Positions 57,469 through 64,000 of a stretch of 64,000 nt of DNA are shown one piece after another. Positions within the stretch are counted from its first letter, which is position 1; each line of letters opens with the position of its first letter. A program made the translations under genes and the position numbers. The stretch comes from Devosiaceae bacterium (GTDB lineage Bacteria > Pseudomonadota > Alphaproteobacteria > Rhizobiales > Devosiaceae): positions 1 through 64,000 of the forward strand of contig JAKISW010000011.1 of NCBI GenBank assembly GCA_021648375.1, written 5' to 3'. The notes beneath the pieces are model-generated. The model did not search any database. It had not been told where the DNA came from and was given only the letters and a program-made list of their open reading frames with translations.

Positions 57469-58818
57469 GTGCCGGTTTTACCAGTTTCATGCCCCACTCC
57501 TATTGGGCCAAAGCAATTCATAAGCTATCAGGGAGAGAGAGTTATTTTATCGAGCGGAAAAATTTTGGAAAAACCAAGCAAACTTAAAATTGGCATCATT
57601 GTTGCCGCCGCTGGTTCTGGCACCAGAGCAGCACGGCATAGCGAAGATCTACCAAAACAATATCGCCGGATTGATGGCGTTGCCGTGTTGGCGCGCACCA
57701 TCAATGCCCTGCTGGATATGAATATTATTGATTGGGTTTTGCCGGTGATTGGTGCGGATCATAAAGATTTTTATCAGCAGTTAAAACTTGAAAACAATAA
57801 GCTGTTACCCCCGGTTACAGGTGGCAAAGATCGCCAGACCTCATCTCTGGCCGGTCTTGAGGCTCTTAAAAGCCAAAATCCAGATCTGGTATTAATTCAT
57901 GATGGCGCCCGCCCTTTTGTCACTAAAGATTTGGTGGAGCGGGTTTGCGATGCACTAACCAAGCAAAAAAACAGCAATACAACCACAGGAATTTTACCAG
58001 CCGTAAATCCCACCGACGCCATAAAAACTTCTCCTGACGGCAAAAATATTGAAAAAGCTCTAGACCGGGAAAAACTGTGGGCAGCTCAGACACCCCAAGG
58101 CTTTTATTTCAATCAAATTCTCAAAGCCCACCAGAAAGCTAAAAATCATCCGGACCGCTTTAGCGATGATTCAGCGTTAGCAGAATGGGCCGGGCTGAAA
58201 GTGAATTTACTTGAAGGTGAGCCGGATAATTTCAAGATCACCATCAATAGCGATTTTTTGCGAGCCGAGGCGATGTTAAATCAAAACAGAATAACAAAAA
58301 CCCAAATGGAAACCAGAGTTGGGTCAGGGCTGGATATTCACCAGTTTGAACCGGGAAATAGTGTCAGGTTAGGCGGAATTGAAATACCCCACGATCGCTC
58401 CCTCAAAGGCCATTCAGACGCAGACGCTGCCTTGCATGTATTGACCGACGCCCTGCTTGGCGCGCTGGCCGAGGGTGATATCGGCACACATTTCCCCCCT
58501 TCTGAAAACAAATGGAAGGGAGAGCCTTCAGATACTTTTTTAAGGTTTGCCGCTGACAGGATTGCAAAAAGGGGTGGAAGAATTGTGCATCTGGATTTGA
58601 CCATTATTTGCGAAAAACCCAAAATCACCCCCCATGCTAAAAAAATGCGCCAAAACATCGCCAATATCTGCTCCATTGATGTGGGGCGCATTTCCATCAA
58701 AGCCACGACATCTGAAAGCATGGGGTTTATTGGTCGAGGTGAAGGCCTGATGGCAATGGCAAGCGCCACCATTGAAATTCCCAGGGTAGATGATTTGGAG
58801 AAGATTGATGTTTCCTGA
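57469..58818 (+). CDS. ispDF: Bifunctional IspD-IspF isoprenoid enzyme
   Basis: Up to 449 residues. The IspD domain (about 40-270: IIVAAAGSGTRA, LPKQYRRI, HDGARPF) makes CDP-methylerythritol. The IspF domain (about 285-445: GSGLDIHQF, GHSDADAALHVLTDALLGALAEGDIGTHFP as separate motifs, KATTSE) makes the cyclic diphosphate, as fused in many alphaproteobacteria. The start is uncertain: GTG 57469 gives an unconserved 38-residue lead. A GGGAGAGAG at 57531-57539 suggests initiation nearby, perhaps at ATT 57544 or TTG 57565. Confidence 0.92.
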   Translation: MPVLPVSCPTPIGPKQFISYQGERVILSSGKILEKPSKLKIGIIVAAAGSGTRAARHSEDLPKQYRRIDGVAVLARTINALLDMNIIDWVLPVIGADHKDFYQQLKLENNKLLPPVTGGKDRQTSSLAGLEALKSQNPDLVLIHDGARPFVTKDLVERVCDALTKQKNSNTTTGILPAVNPTDAIKTSPDGKNIEKALDREKLWAAQTPQGFYFNQILKAHQKAKNHPDRFSDDSALAEWAGLKVNLLEGEPDNFKITINSDFLRAEAMLNQNRITKTQMETRVGSGLDIHQFEPGNSVRLGGIEIPHDRSLKGHSDADAALHVLTDALLGALAEGDIGTHFPPSENKWKGEPSDTFLRFAADRIAKRGGRIVHLDLTIICEKPKITPHAKKMRQNIANICSIDVGRISIKATTSESMGFIGRGEGLMAMASATIEIPRVDDLEKIDVS

Positions 58819-59305
58819 TCCCATAATGGAACTTAGCGCAAAAACTGTTCAATCCCTCAAGGCAAAAAATATGAACATATGCACCGCCGAGAGCTGCACA
58901 GGCGGGTTGATCGTTAGCGCTTTAACATCAGTTCCCGGATCATCTACCGTAGTTTATGGCGGCTTCATCACCTATGCCAACGAGGCGAAAATAGCCATGG
59001 TTGATGTACCCTCGAAACTGATTTCCCAACATGGAGCGGTATCGCAAGACGTGGCCATCGCCATGGCACAAGGAGCGCTTAAGCAAAGCAAATCTGATAT
59101 TTCCATTGCGGTAACAGGAATTGCCGGGCCGGGCGGCGGCACAGCAGAAAAGCCGGTAGGTCTGGTGCATTTTTCCTGCGCAACGAAAGAAAGAACCCAT
59201 CATCAAGAAATGAAATTTGGCGATTTAGGACGCGAAGCAATTCGCATGGCAACCGTAAAAAAAGCGCTTGAGATGGTGCTGAAAACTATTGTCGATCAAC
59301 CATAA
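58808..59305 (+). CDS. CinA-family nicotinamide-nucleotide amidase (C-terminal domain only)
   Basis: 165-residue stand-alone CinA C-terminal domain (PncC-like), deamidating NMN in pyridine-nucleotide recycling. AESCTGGLI, GGFITYANEAK and AVTGIAGPGGG are conserved. ATG 58808 overlaps the ispDF stop by 11 bp and has GGAGAAG upstream; the open frame six codons longer is rejected. Converges on coq10 with a 10-bp overlap. Confidence 0.9.
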   Translation: MFPDPIMELSAKTVQSLKAKNMNICTAESCTGGLIVSALTSVPGSSTVVYGGFITYANEAKIAMVDVPSKLISQHGAVSQDVAIAMAQGALKQSKSDISIAVTGIAGPGGGTAEKPVGLVHFSCATKERTHHQEMKFGDLGREAIRMATVKKALEMVLKTIVDQP

Positions 59306-59727
59306 CGGCGATTGGCCTCATCCATAAATGCATCCATGATTTCGTCTTGCTTGTTAGCAAAAGCTGGCTCAACAATAGACGCAATTAATGGATTGGCAAT
59401 TTCAAAATCTATTTCTAGCTTAACGCGCGTACCCTCCCCTTCGGATGCAAATTTCCACAAACTATCCAGATATGAAAATGGTCCATCCAGCGCTTCCGAG
59501 TGCACACTCATCAATTTCTCATCAATAACAACCCGGCTGGTATAACTTTGGGATATGGGTCCAAAATTCACATCCATCAACGCCAGCTTGGTATTGTCAC
59601 CCTCGTCTCGCACTTCCATACCTGTGCAATTGGGCACAAAATCAGGATAAGAATATAAATCTGCAACCAGAGACAGCATTTGCTCAGGGGTGAATTTAAC
59701 AATATGGGAAAAACTTAATTTGGGCAT
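59296..59727 (-). CDS. Coq10/RatA-type ubiquinone-binding START protein
   Basis: 143-residue SRPBCC-fold protein. The opening of PEQMLSLVADLYSYPDFVP and the closing VEPAFANKQDEIMDAF are the Coq10/RatA signature. In alphaproteobacteria it sits next to lipA and is thought to assist ubiquinone handling. It abuts the stop of the kinase gene upstream with no gap. Confidence 0.85.
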   Translation of the reverse strand: MPKLSFSHIVKFTPEQMLSLVADLYSYPDFVPNCTGMEVRDEGDNTKLALMDVNFGPISQSYTSRVVIDEKLMSVHSEALDGPFSYLDSLWKFASEGEGTRVKLEIDFEIANPLIASIVEPAFANKQDEIMDAFMDEANRRYG

Positions 59728-60243
59728 TCAAGCAGTCTTAAATCTGTTTAATAGATGTTCAATATCGCCATTGTTAGAGATGATTACAAGCTTAGATGAT
59801 GGAGGCAAGTGCTTGAGAATGAAAGGGTGTAAATTTTTGTGATTTCGTTTGTAAAGCAAAACATATTTCAAAAACCCCATATCCAAAAATTCCGGACACC
59901 CCTTAGGTCCATCCACCCTGACCTGTCCATAATTTTTACCTATTCGTCTAATTATTCGAAAAAGACAAACACTCGTCGGGATATTAAACAACACAACCAA
60001 ATCACATCTTTGAATTCGGTCTTCACCGGTCCGCAAAAATCCGCCATCCAGTATCCACGAAGGTTTTGCGATCAGGTCAGAGTGCTTCTTTGACCAAACT
60101 TCCTTGCTCGGCTCTTTCCAACCGGGCAGCCAGAATTCCTGATCAAGATGAATGAGAGCAAGCTTGGAAACTTGCGCAAGTCTCATGGCCAATCGGGATT
60201 TTCCCGAACCGGGACTGCCTAAAATTGCAATGCGTTTCATCAA
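59728..60243 (-). CDS. P-loop kinase of the FlaR/adenylate-kinase-like group
   Basis: 171 residues with Walker A GSPGSGKS (9-16), the DQEFWLPGW segment and WILDGGF typical of the topology-modulation/FlaR-like family of small kinases of unknown substrate. It lies between lipA and coq10, which are usually adjacent in Hyphomicrobiales, and its text looks more AT-rich than its neighbours, so it may be an inserted accessory gene. ATG 60243 or 60240. Confidence 0.75.
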   Translation of the reverse strand: MMKRIAILGSPGSGKSRLAMRLAQVSKLALIHLDQEFWLPGWKEPSKEVWSKKHSDLIAKPSWILDGGFLRTGEDRIQRCDLVVLFNIPTSVCLFRIIRRIGKNYGQVRVDGPKGCPEFLDMGFLKYVLLYKRNHKNLHPFILKHLPPSSKLVIISNNGDIEHLLNRFKTA

Positions 60244-60278
60244 CCTAGCACCAAACTAGCCAAAAAAAGAAAATTTTC

Positions 60279-61232
60279 CTAGCCTAATTTGGCCTGACGC
60301 GCCAGACGCAATTTTTCAAAATCATCCCCCGCATGGTGGGAAGATCTCGTCAAAGGCGAGGAAGAAACCAGCAAAAAACCTTTGGAATTAGCAATTGTTG
60401 CATAGGCTTTGAATTCTTCGGGGGTGACGAATTTCATCACTTCATGATGCTTGCGGGTCGGTTGCAAATATTGTCCGATGGTCAAAAAATCCACATCAGC
60501 CGAGCGTAAATCATCCATTAGTTGCAAGACTTCATTACGCTCTTCGCCAAGTCCAACCATGATGCCGGATTTGGTGAACATGGTCGCATCCAGCTCTTTT
60601 ACCCTTTGCAACAGGCGGATCGAATGAAAATAGCGCGCTCCAGGACGAACTTTTAGATAATTGCCCGGCACTGTCTCAAGATTATGATTAAACACATCAG
60701 GCTTCGCCTCAACTACAATTTCCAACGCGCCCTCCTTGCGCAAAAAATCCGGAGTCAGCACTTCAATAGTTGTGTTTGGACAAGCATCTCGGATGGCTTT
60801 GATCACATCGGCAAAATGGCGTGCGCCACCATCATCCAGATCATCACGGTCTACAGATGTTATGACTACGTGATTTAGTTCCAGACTTTTAACCGCATTG
60901 GCCACATTTTGCGGCTCCTGCAAATCAAGCGCCAAAGGCACTCCTGTAGCCACATTACAAAATGCGCAGGCCCTAGTGCATATTTCGCCCATAATCATCA
61001 TGGTGGCGTGTTTTTTTGAAAAACATTCGCCAATATTTGGGCAGCCAGCTTCCTGACAAACCGTAACGATATTATTTTCTTTAATAATATCCATGGTCTG
61101 CTGATATTGCCCTCCACCGGGGGCTTTTACGCGAATCCATGATGGTTTGCGCAACATCGGCGTATCAGGCTTATGGGCCTTTTCCGGATGCCGTAAGGTT
61201 GGTTTTTTTGATGTATCAATTAAAGTGACCAT
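60279..61232 (-). CDS. lipA: Lipoyl synthase
   Basis: 317-residue radical-SAM enzyme that inserts sulfur into octanoyl groups on E2 and H proteins. It has both cluster motifs: [12 protein letters not shown] (auxiliary cluster) and CTRACAFC (SAM cluster). The C-terminal [15 protein letters not shown] segment carries the conserved RSSxxA motif. It follows lpdA and pdhC in direction, which it serves by lipoylating E2. Confidence 0.96.
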   Translation of the reverse strand: MVTLIDTSKKPTLRHPEKAHKPDTPMLRKPSWIRVKAPGGGQYQQTMDIIKENNIVTVCQEAGCPNIGECFSKKHATMMIMGEICTRACAFCNVATGVPLALDLQEPQNVANAVKSLELNHVVITSVDRDDLDDGGARHFADVIKAIRDACPNTTIEVLTPDFLRKEGALEIVVEAKPDVFNHNLETVPGNYLKVRPGARYFHSIRLLQRVKELDATMFTKSGIMVGLGEERNEVLQLMDDLRSADVDFLTIGQYLQPTRKHHEVMKFVTPEEFKAYATIANSKGFLLVSSSPLTRSSHHAGDDFEKLRLARQAKLG

Positions 61233-61259
61233 AAATAATTTAGCTCGTTAATTTGTGTA

Positions 61260-61505
61260 CTATTCGGCGGTTTTTTTCTTACGGGTGAACAGCTTGGTAA
61301 TACCGGCAGCAATCAATCCAAAAATCACCCCCGGAATGGCTCCAACAAATATTGATGTCCATAAGGCCTGCATCCCCTCAACCTGTTCGCCATTAAGCTC
61401 AATCGAGGCGGCTTCTGGCCAAATTAAATTGACCACTCCAATCACCAGCCCCACAAGCAGGCTAAAACCAAGAACCCCCAAAAATACTTTTCTTGCCTTT
61501 GACAT
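61260..61505 (-). CDS. Small two-helix membrane protein
   Basis: 81 residues, not recognised by name. Two membrane helices (about 8-28 and 49-68) flank a polar loop (about 29-45), with a Lys-rich C-terminus (FTRKKKTAE) and N-terminal Lys/Arg. It is paired with another 81-residue membrane protein 26 bp upstream; the pair separates lipA from lpdA. Function unknown. Confidence 0.7.
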   Translation of the reverse strand: MSKARKVFLGVLGFSLLVGLVIGVVNLIWPEAASIELNGEQVEGMQALWTSIFVGAIPGVIFGLIAAGITKLFTRKKKTAE

Positions 61506-61531
61506 TTTATCTCGTCCCCAGTTTCAAAAAA

Positions 61532-61777
61532 CTATCTGGAACCACCATATTTACGATAGGCCCAGATTAAAGCGCTTGCTCCGGCAATACCTGCGAGCAA
61601 TTTAAACAGGATATTGCCACCCCAAAGGCCAAAAACTATCCCAAGCACCAGATTAAAAATTGCCGCGCCGACTACTCCCAGTATTACATTCAGGATCAGT
61701 GGATTGTTGGCATCCATCAACCGGTCAGCTATTATTCCAGCGATGCCGCCAATTATAATTGCGAAGATAAAACCCAT
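61532..61777 (-). CDS. GlsB/YeaQ/YmgE-family small membrane protein
   Basis: 81 residues with three hydrophobic segments. The pattern IIGGIAGIIADRLM, NVILGVVGAAIFNLVL and a Gly-rich final helix fits the transglycosylase-associated (GlsB/YeaQ) family, stress-linked inner-membrane proteins of unclear activity. It lies 34 bp after lpdA on the same strand, so it may be co-transcribed. Confidence 0.75.
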   Translation of the reverse strand: MGFIFAIIIGGIAGIIADRLMDANNPLILNVILGVVGAAIFNLVLGIVFGLWGGNILFKLLAGIAGASALIWAYRKYGGSR

Positions 61778-61811
61778 AAAAGTATGTCCTTTGCGAGCGA
61801 ATAAACCTCAC

Positions 61812-63251
61812 CTACATATTGAGTGCGCGACCGTATGCGTCAAGTACGCTTTCTTTCATTGTTTCACTAATCGTTGGATGGGGAAAAATCGTATGCATCA
61901 ATTCTTCTTCGGTAGTTTCCAGATTCATGGCCACCACAAAGCCCTGAATAAGTTCGGTTACCTCAACTCCAACCATGTGAGCACCCAGCAATTCGCCGGT
62001 TTTATCATCAAATATGGTTTTTACCATACCATCAGACTCGCCAAGTGCCACCGCCTTGCCGTTGGCAATAAAGGGAAAACGACCTATCCTGACTTTGCGT
62101 CCCAGTTTTTTTGCCGCCGCCTCGGTCAGGCCGACACTTGCCACCTGTGGATCACAATAGGTACAACCGGGAATTTTTGATTTATCCAGCCCGTGGACTT
62201 TTTGTCCGGCGATAGTTTCAACACAAATTATGCCCTCATGCTCGGCCTTATGGGCCAGCATTGGCGCCCCTGCCACATCACCAATGGCAAAAATACCCGC
62301 CACATTTGTGCGACCATGACCATCGACCACAATGGTTGAGCGATCAATTTTTACACCAAGTTTTTCAAGGCCAAGGTTTTCGGTATTTCCCTGAATACCA
62401 ACAGCAGAAATTAACACTTCAGCGCTGAGTTCTTCGGTTTTTTTATTGGGCAGTTCAACCTGGGCAATTATGCCGGTTTTGGTTTTTTCCACCTTGGCCA
62501 CTTTGGTATCGGTGAGAATGCGAATACCGCGTTTTTCAAAGCGTTTGCGGGCCATGGCAGAAATTTCTGCATCTTCCACAGGCATCACCTGCCCCATCAA
62601 TTCAACCACCGTAACTTCTGAACCCAGAGCCCGATAAAATGATGCAAATTCAATCCCGATAGCCCCGGAACCCATAACAACAATGGATTTGGGCAGTTTT
62701 TTGGGCTTCATTGCTTCAAAATAGGTCCAGATTCTGTCCGCATCCGGCTCGATTCCCGGCAAAATTCTGGGACGTGCTCCGGTGGCAATGATGATGTTTT
62801 TACTTTTATAGGTGCCGGTGGGCAAAATTCCGCGCGGTTTGGGATTTTGTGGCTCAACAGCCGGTTTTTTGGTTTCTCTGACCAGAACTTCTCCAGCCTT
62901 TACAATTGTGCCCTCCCCCCAGATCACGTCGATTTTGTTCTTCTTCATTAAAAAACCAATGCCCGAGCTCATCTGTTTGGTAATCCCGCGAGAGCGCTTA
63001 ACCACGGCTTCCATATCTGCGGAGAATTTTTCTACCTTTAATCCATAATCCTTGGCATGGGCCATGTGGGAATATACTTCAGCCGAGCGCAAAAGCGCCT
63101 TGGTGGGTATACATCCCCAATTGAGGCAAATGCCCCCCATATGCTCGCGCTCGACGATTGCAACCTTTAACCCGAGTTGCGCGGCGCGAATGGCGGCGAC
63201 ATAACCACCGGGGCCTGATCCCAAAACGATCACATCGTAAATATCTGCCAT
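61812..63251 (-). CDS. lpdA: Dihydrolipoyl dehydrogenase (E3)
   Basis: 479-residue flavoprotein that reoxidises dihydrolipoyl groups of pyruvate dehydrogenase. FAD motif GSGPGG, redox cysteines Cys42/Cys47 (GGICLNWGC), NAD motif GSGAIG, and the C-terminal HPTISE with the catalytic His. No lipoyl domain at the N-terminus. Sits 58 bp after pdhC, as in the rhizobial pdhABC-lpdA operon. Confidence 0.96.
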   Translation of the reverse strand: MADIYDVIVLGSGPGGYVAAIRAAQLGLKVAIVEREHMGGICLNWGCIPTKALLRSAEVYSHMAHAKDYGLKVEKFSADMEAVVKRSRGITKQMSSGIGFLMKKNKIDVIWGEGTIVKAGEVLVRETKKPAVEPQNPKPRGILPTGTYKSKNIIIATGARPRILPGIEPDADRIWTYFEAMKPKKLPKSIVVMGSGAIGIEFASFYRALGSEVTVVELMGQVMPVEDAEISAMARKRFEKRGIRILTDTKVAKVEKTKTGIIAQVELPNKKTEELSAEVLISAVGIQGNTENLGLEKLGVKIDRSTIVVDGHGRTNVAGIFAIGDVAGAPMLAHKAEHEGIICVETIAGQKVHGLDKSKIPGCTYCDPQVASVGLTEAAAKKLGRKVRIGRFPFIANGKAVALGESDGMVKTIFDDKTGELLGAHMVGVEVTELIQGFVVAMNLETTEEELMHTIFPHPTISETMKESVLDAYGRALNM

Positions 63252-63309
63252 GATTTCCTCTGATAGCTAAGTTATTGTTTTTATTCAAGTTCCGCAAAAA
63301 ACCCTAACC

Positions 63310-64000
63310 CTAGGCCAGCATCAATACCGGGTTTTCGATCATCTTTTTAAAAGCGCCAAGCAATTGAGCACCAAGCGCCCCATCCACCGAACGATGATCG
63401 CAAGAAAGGGTGACATTCATAAAGGTGCCGGTTTTAACCTGGTCATCTTTTGCATAAACCTGCTCCTGCCCGGCACCCACCGCCAAAATCGTGCCGTGAG
63501 GTGGATTGATAACCGCCGAAAAATGCTTGATGCCAAACATGCCAAGATTTGAAACGGCGCTTGAGCCACCCTGATATTCGTGGGGAGCCAGCTTTTTGCT
63601 TCTGGCACGAATTGCATAATCACGCACTTCATCAGAAATCTGGCGCAAGGATTTCGTCTCAGCCGAACGCACTACAGGAGTGAATAATCCACCCGGAACC
63701 GCAACGGCCACCGCCACATCGGAACTCTTATGATAAAGAATTGAATCTCCGGCCCATGTGGCATTGGCATCAGGCACCTGCTGCAGGGCCAAAGCCCAGG
63801 CTTTCATAATAAAATCATTCACCGATAGTTTGTAATCAGGCTTGCCCTCTTTGCTTTTTGGCGCAGCACCATTGATTTTTGATCGAGCCGCCAAAAGATT
63901 GTCGATGTGACAATCAATGGTCAGATAAAAATGCGGAATGGTCTGTTTGGCCTCGGTAAGACGGGCCGCAACCACTTTGCGCATGCCATCATTGGGCCGC
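63310..64000 (-). CDS. pdhC: Pyruvate dehydrogenase E2 (acetyltransferase), 3' part only
   Basis: The window edge cuts the gene. The visible C-terminal catalytic domain starts within RPNDGMRKVVAARL (the family's DGMRKxxAxRL) and runs ~230 residues to the stop. The active-site motif CDHRSVDGALGAQLL is intact. Lipoyl and E1/E3-binding domains must lie beyond 64000. Its lipoyl groups are made by LipA and reoxidised by LpdA, both encoded just downstream. Confidence 0.94.
   Translation of the reverse strand, partial: RPNDGMRKVVAARLTEAKQTIPHFYLTIDCHIDNLLAARSKINGAAPKSKEGKPDYKLSVNDFIMKAWALALQQVPDANATWAGDSILYHKSSDVAVAVAVPGGLFTPVVRSAETKSLRQISDEVRDYAIRARSKKLAPHEYQGGSSAVSNLGMFGIKHFSAVINPPHGTILAVGAGQEQVYAKDDQVKTGTFMNVTLSCDHRSVDGALGAQLLGAFKKMIENPVLMLA

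Overview
The window looks like a chromosomal piece of an alphaproteobacterium, most likely of the order Hyphomicrobiales (Rhizobiales). The evidence is the gene order in its right half: pdhC-lpdA-lipA-coq10-cinA-ispDF-dusB-ntrBC-ntrYX-trkA/trkH-hfq-hflX-mazG, with a fused IspDF and the NtrBC plus NtrYX pair. By eye the base composition is moderate to AT-leaning for that order. No rRNA operon, intact tRNA, insertion sequence or CRISPR array was seen.

Layout. 1-293: two 127-bp direct repeats that look like a serine-tRNA 3' half with an insertion in the T-loop, separated by a perfect terminator-like hairpin. 621-3587: an unknown exported protein and a convergent DHA3-type MFS exporter. 3770-17584 (+): a full myo-inositol catabolic locus: RpiR regulator, iolG, a ketose-3-epimerase-like TIM barrel, a three-gene sugar ABC importer, iolC (kinase-DUF2090 fusion), iolD, iolE, iolB, a strong terminator, iolA and a second Gfo/Idh/MocA dehydrogenase. 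Together they import inositol and convert it to acetyl-CoA and a dihydroxyacetone-phosphate branch.

17581-26277 (-): the most unusual part. It encodes the membrane arm of a complex I-like machine (NuoA, H, J, K, L, M, N) and no NuoC, E, F, G or I. In place of NuoB and NuoD there is one 595-residue protein: a NuoB-like domain lacking all cluster N2 cysteines, two heavy-metal-binding CPMHPEV/CPKCGM modules joined by His-rich linkers, and a degenerate NuoD-like domain. This looks like a proton-channel assembly separated from NADH and quinone chemistry and given metal-binding modules. It is my main candidate for an undescribed system.

26594-29819 (+): a family 2 glycosyltransferase and the pxpBCA 5-oxoprolinase. 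29844-35682 (-): a cobalamin-dependent split methionine synthase operon (homocysteine methyltransferase, corrinoid protein, DUF1638, virulence-factor-family protein, pterin methyltransferase, RamA/RACo-like reactivase), with a perfect palindrome upstream. Three of its proteins share an Arg/Gly-rich C-terminal tail.

35965-44695 (+): a housekeeping run: rlpA, dacA, tmk, holB, metG, tatD, an MBL hydrolase and mazG. 44697-57352 (-): hflX, hfq, trkH, trkA, ntrX, ntrY, ntrC, ntrB, dusB, covering RNA regulation, potassium uptake and nitrogen signalling. 57469-59305 (+): ispDF and cinA. 59296-64000 (-): coq10, an accessory P-loop kinase, lipA, two small membrane proteins, lpdA and the 3' part of pdhC, cut by the window end.

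Short in-frame tandem duplications (15-48 bp) occur in five otherwise conserved genes. This suggests frequent slippage-type duplication in this genome.
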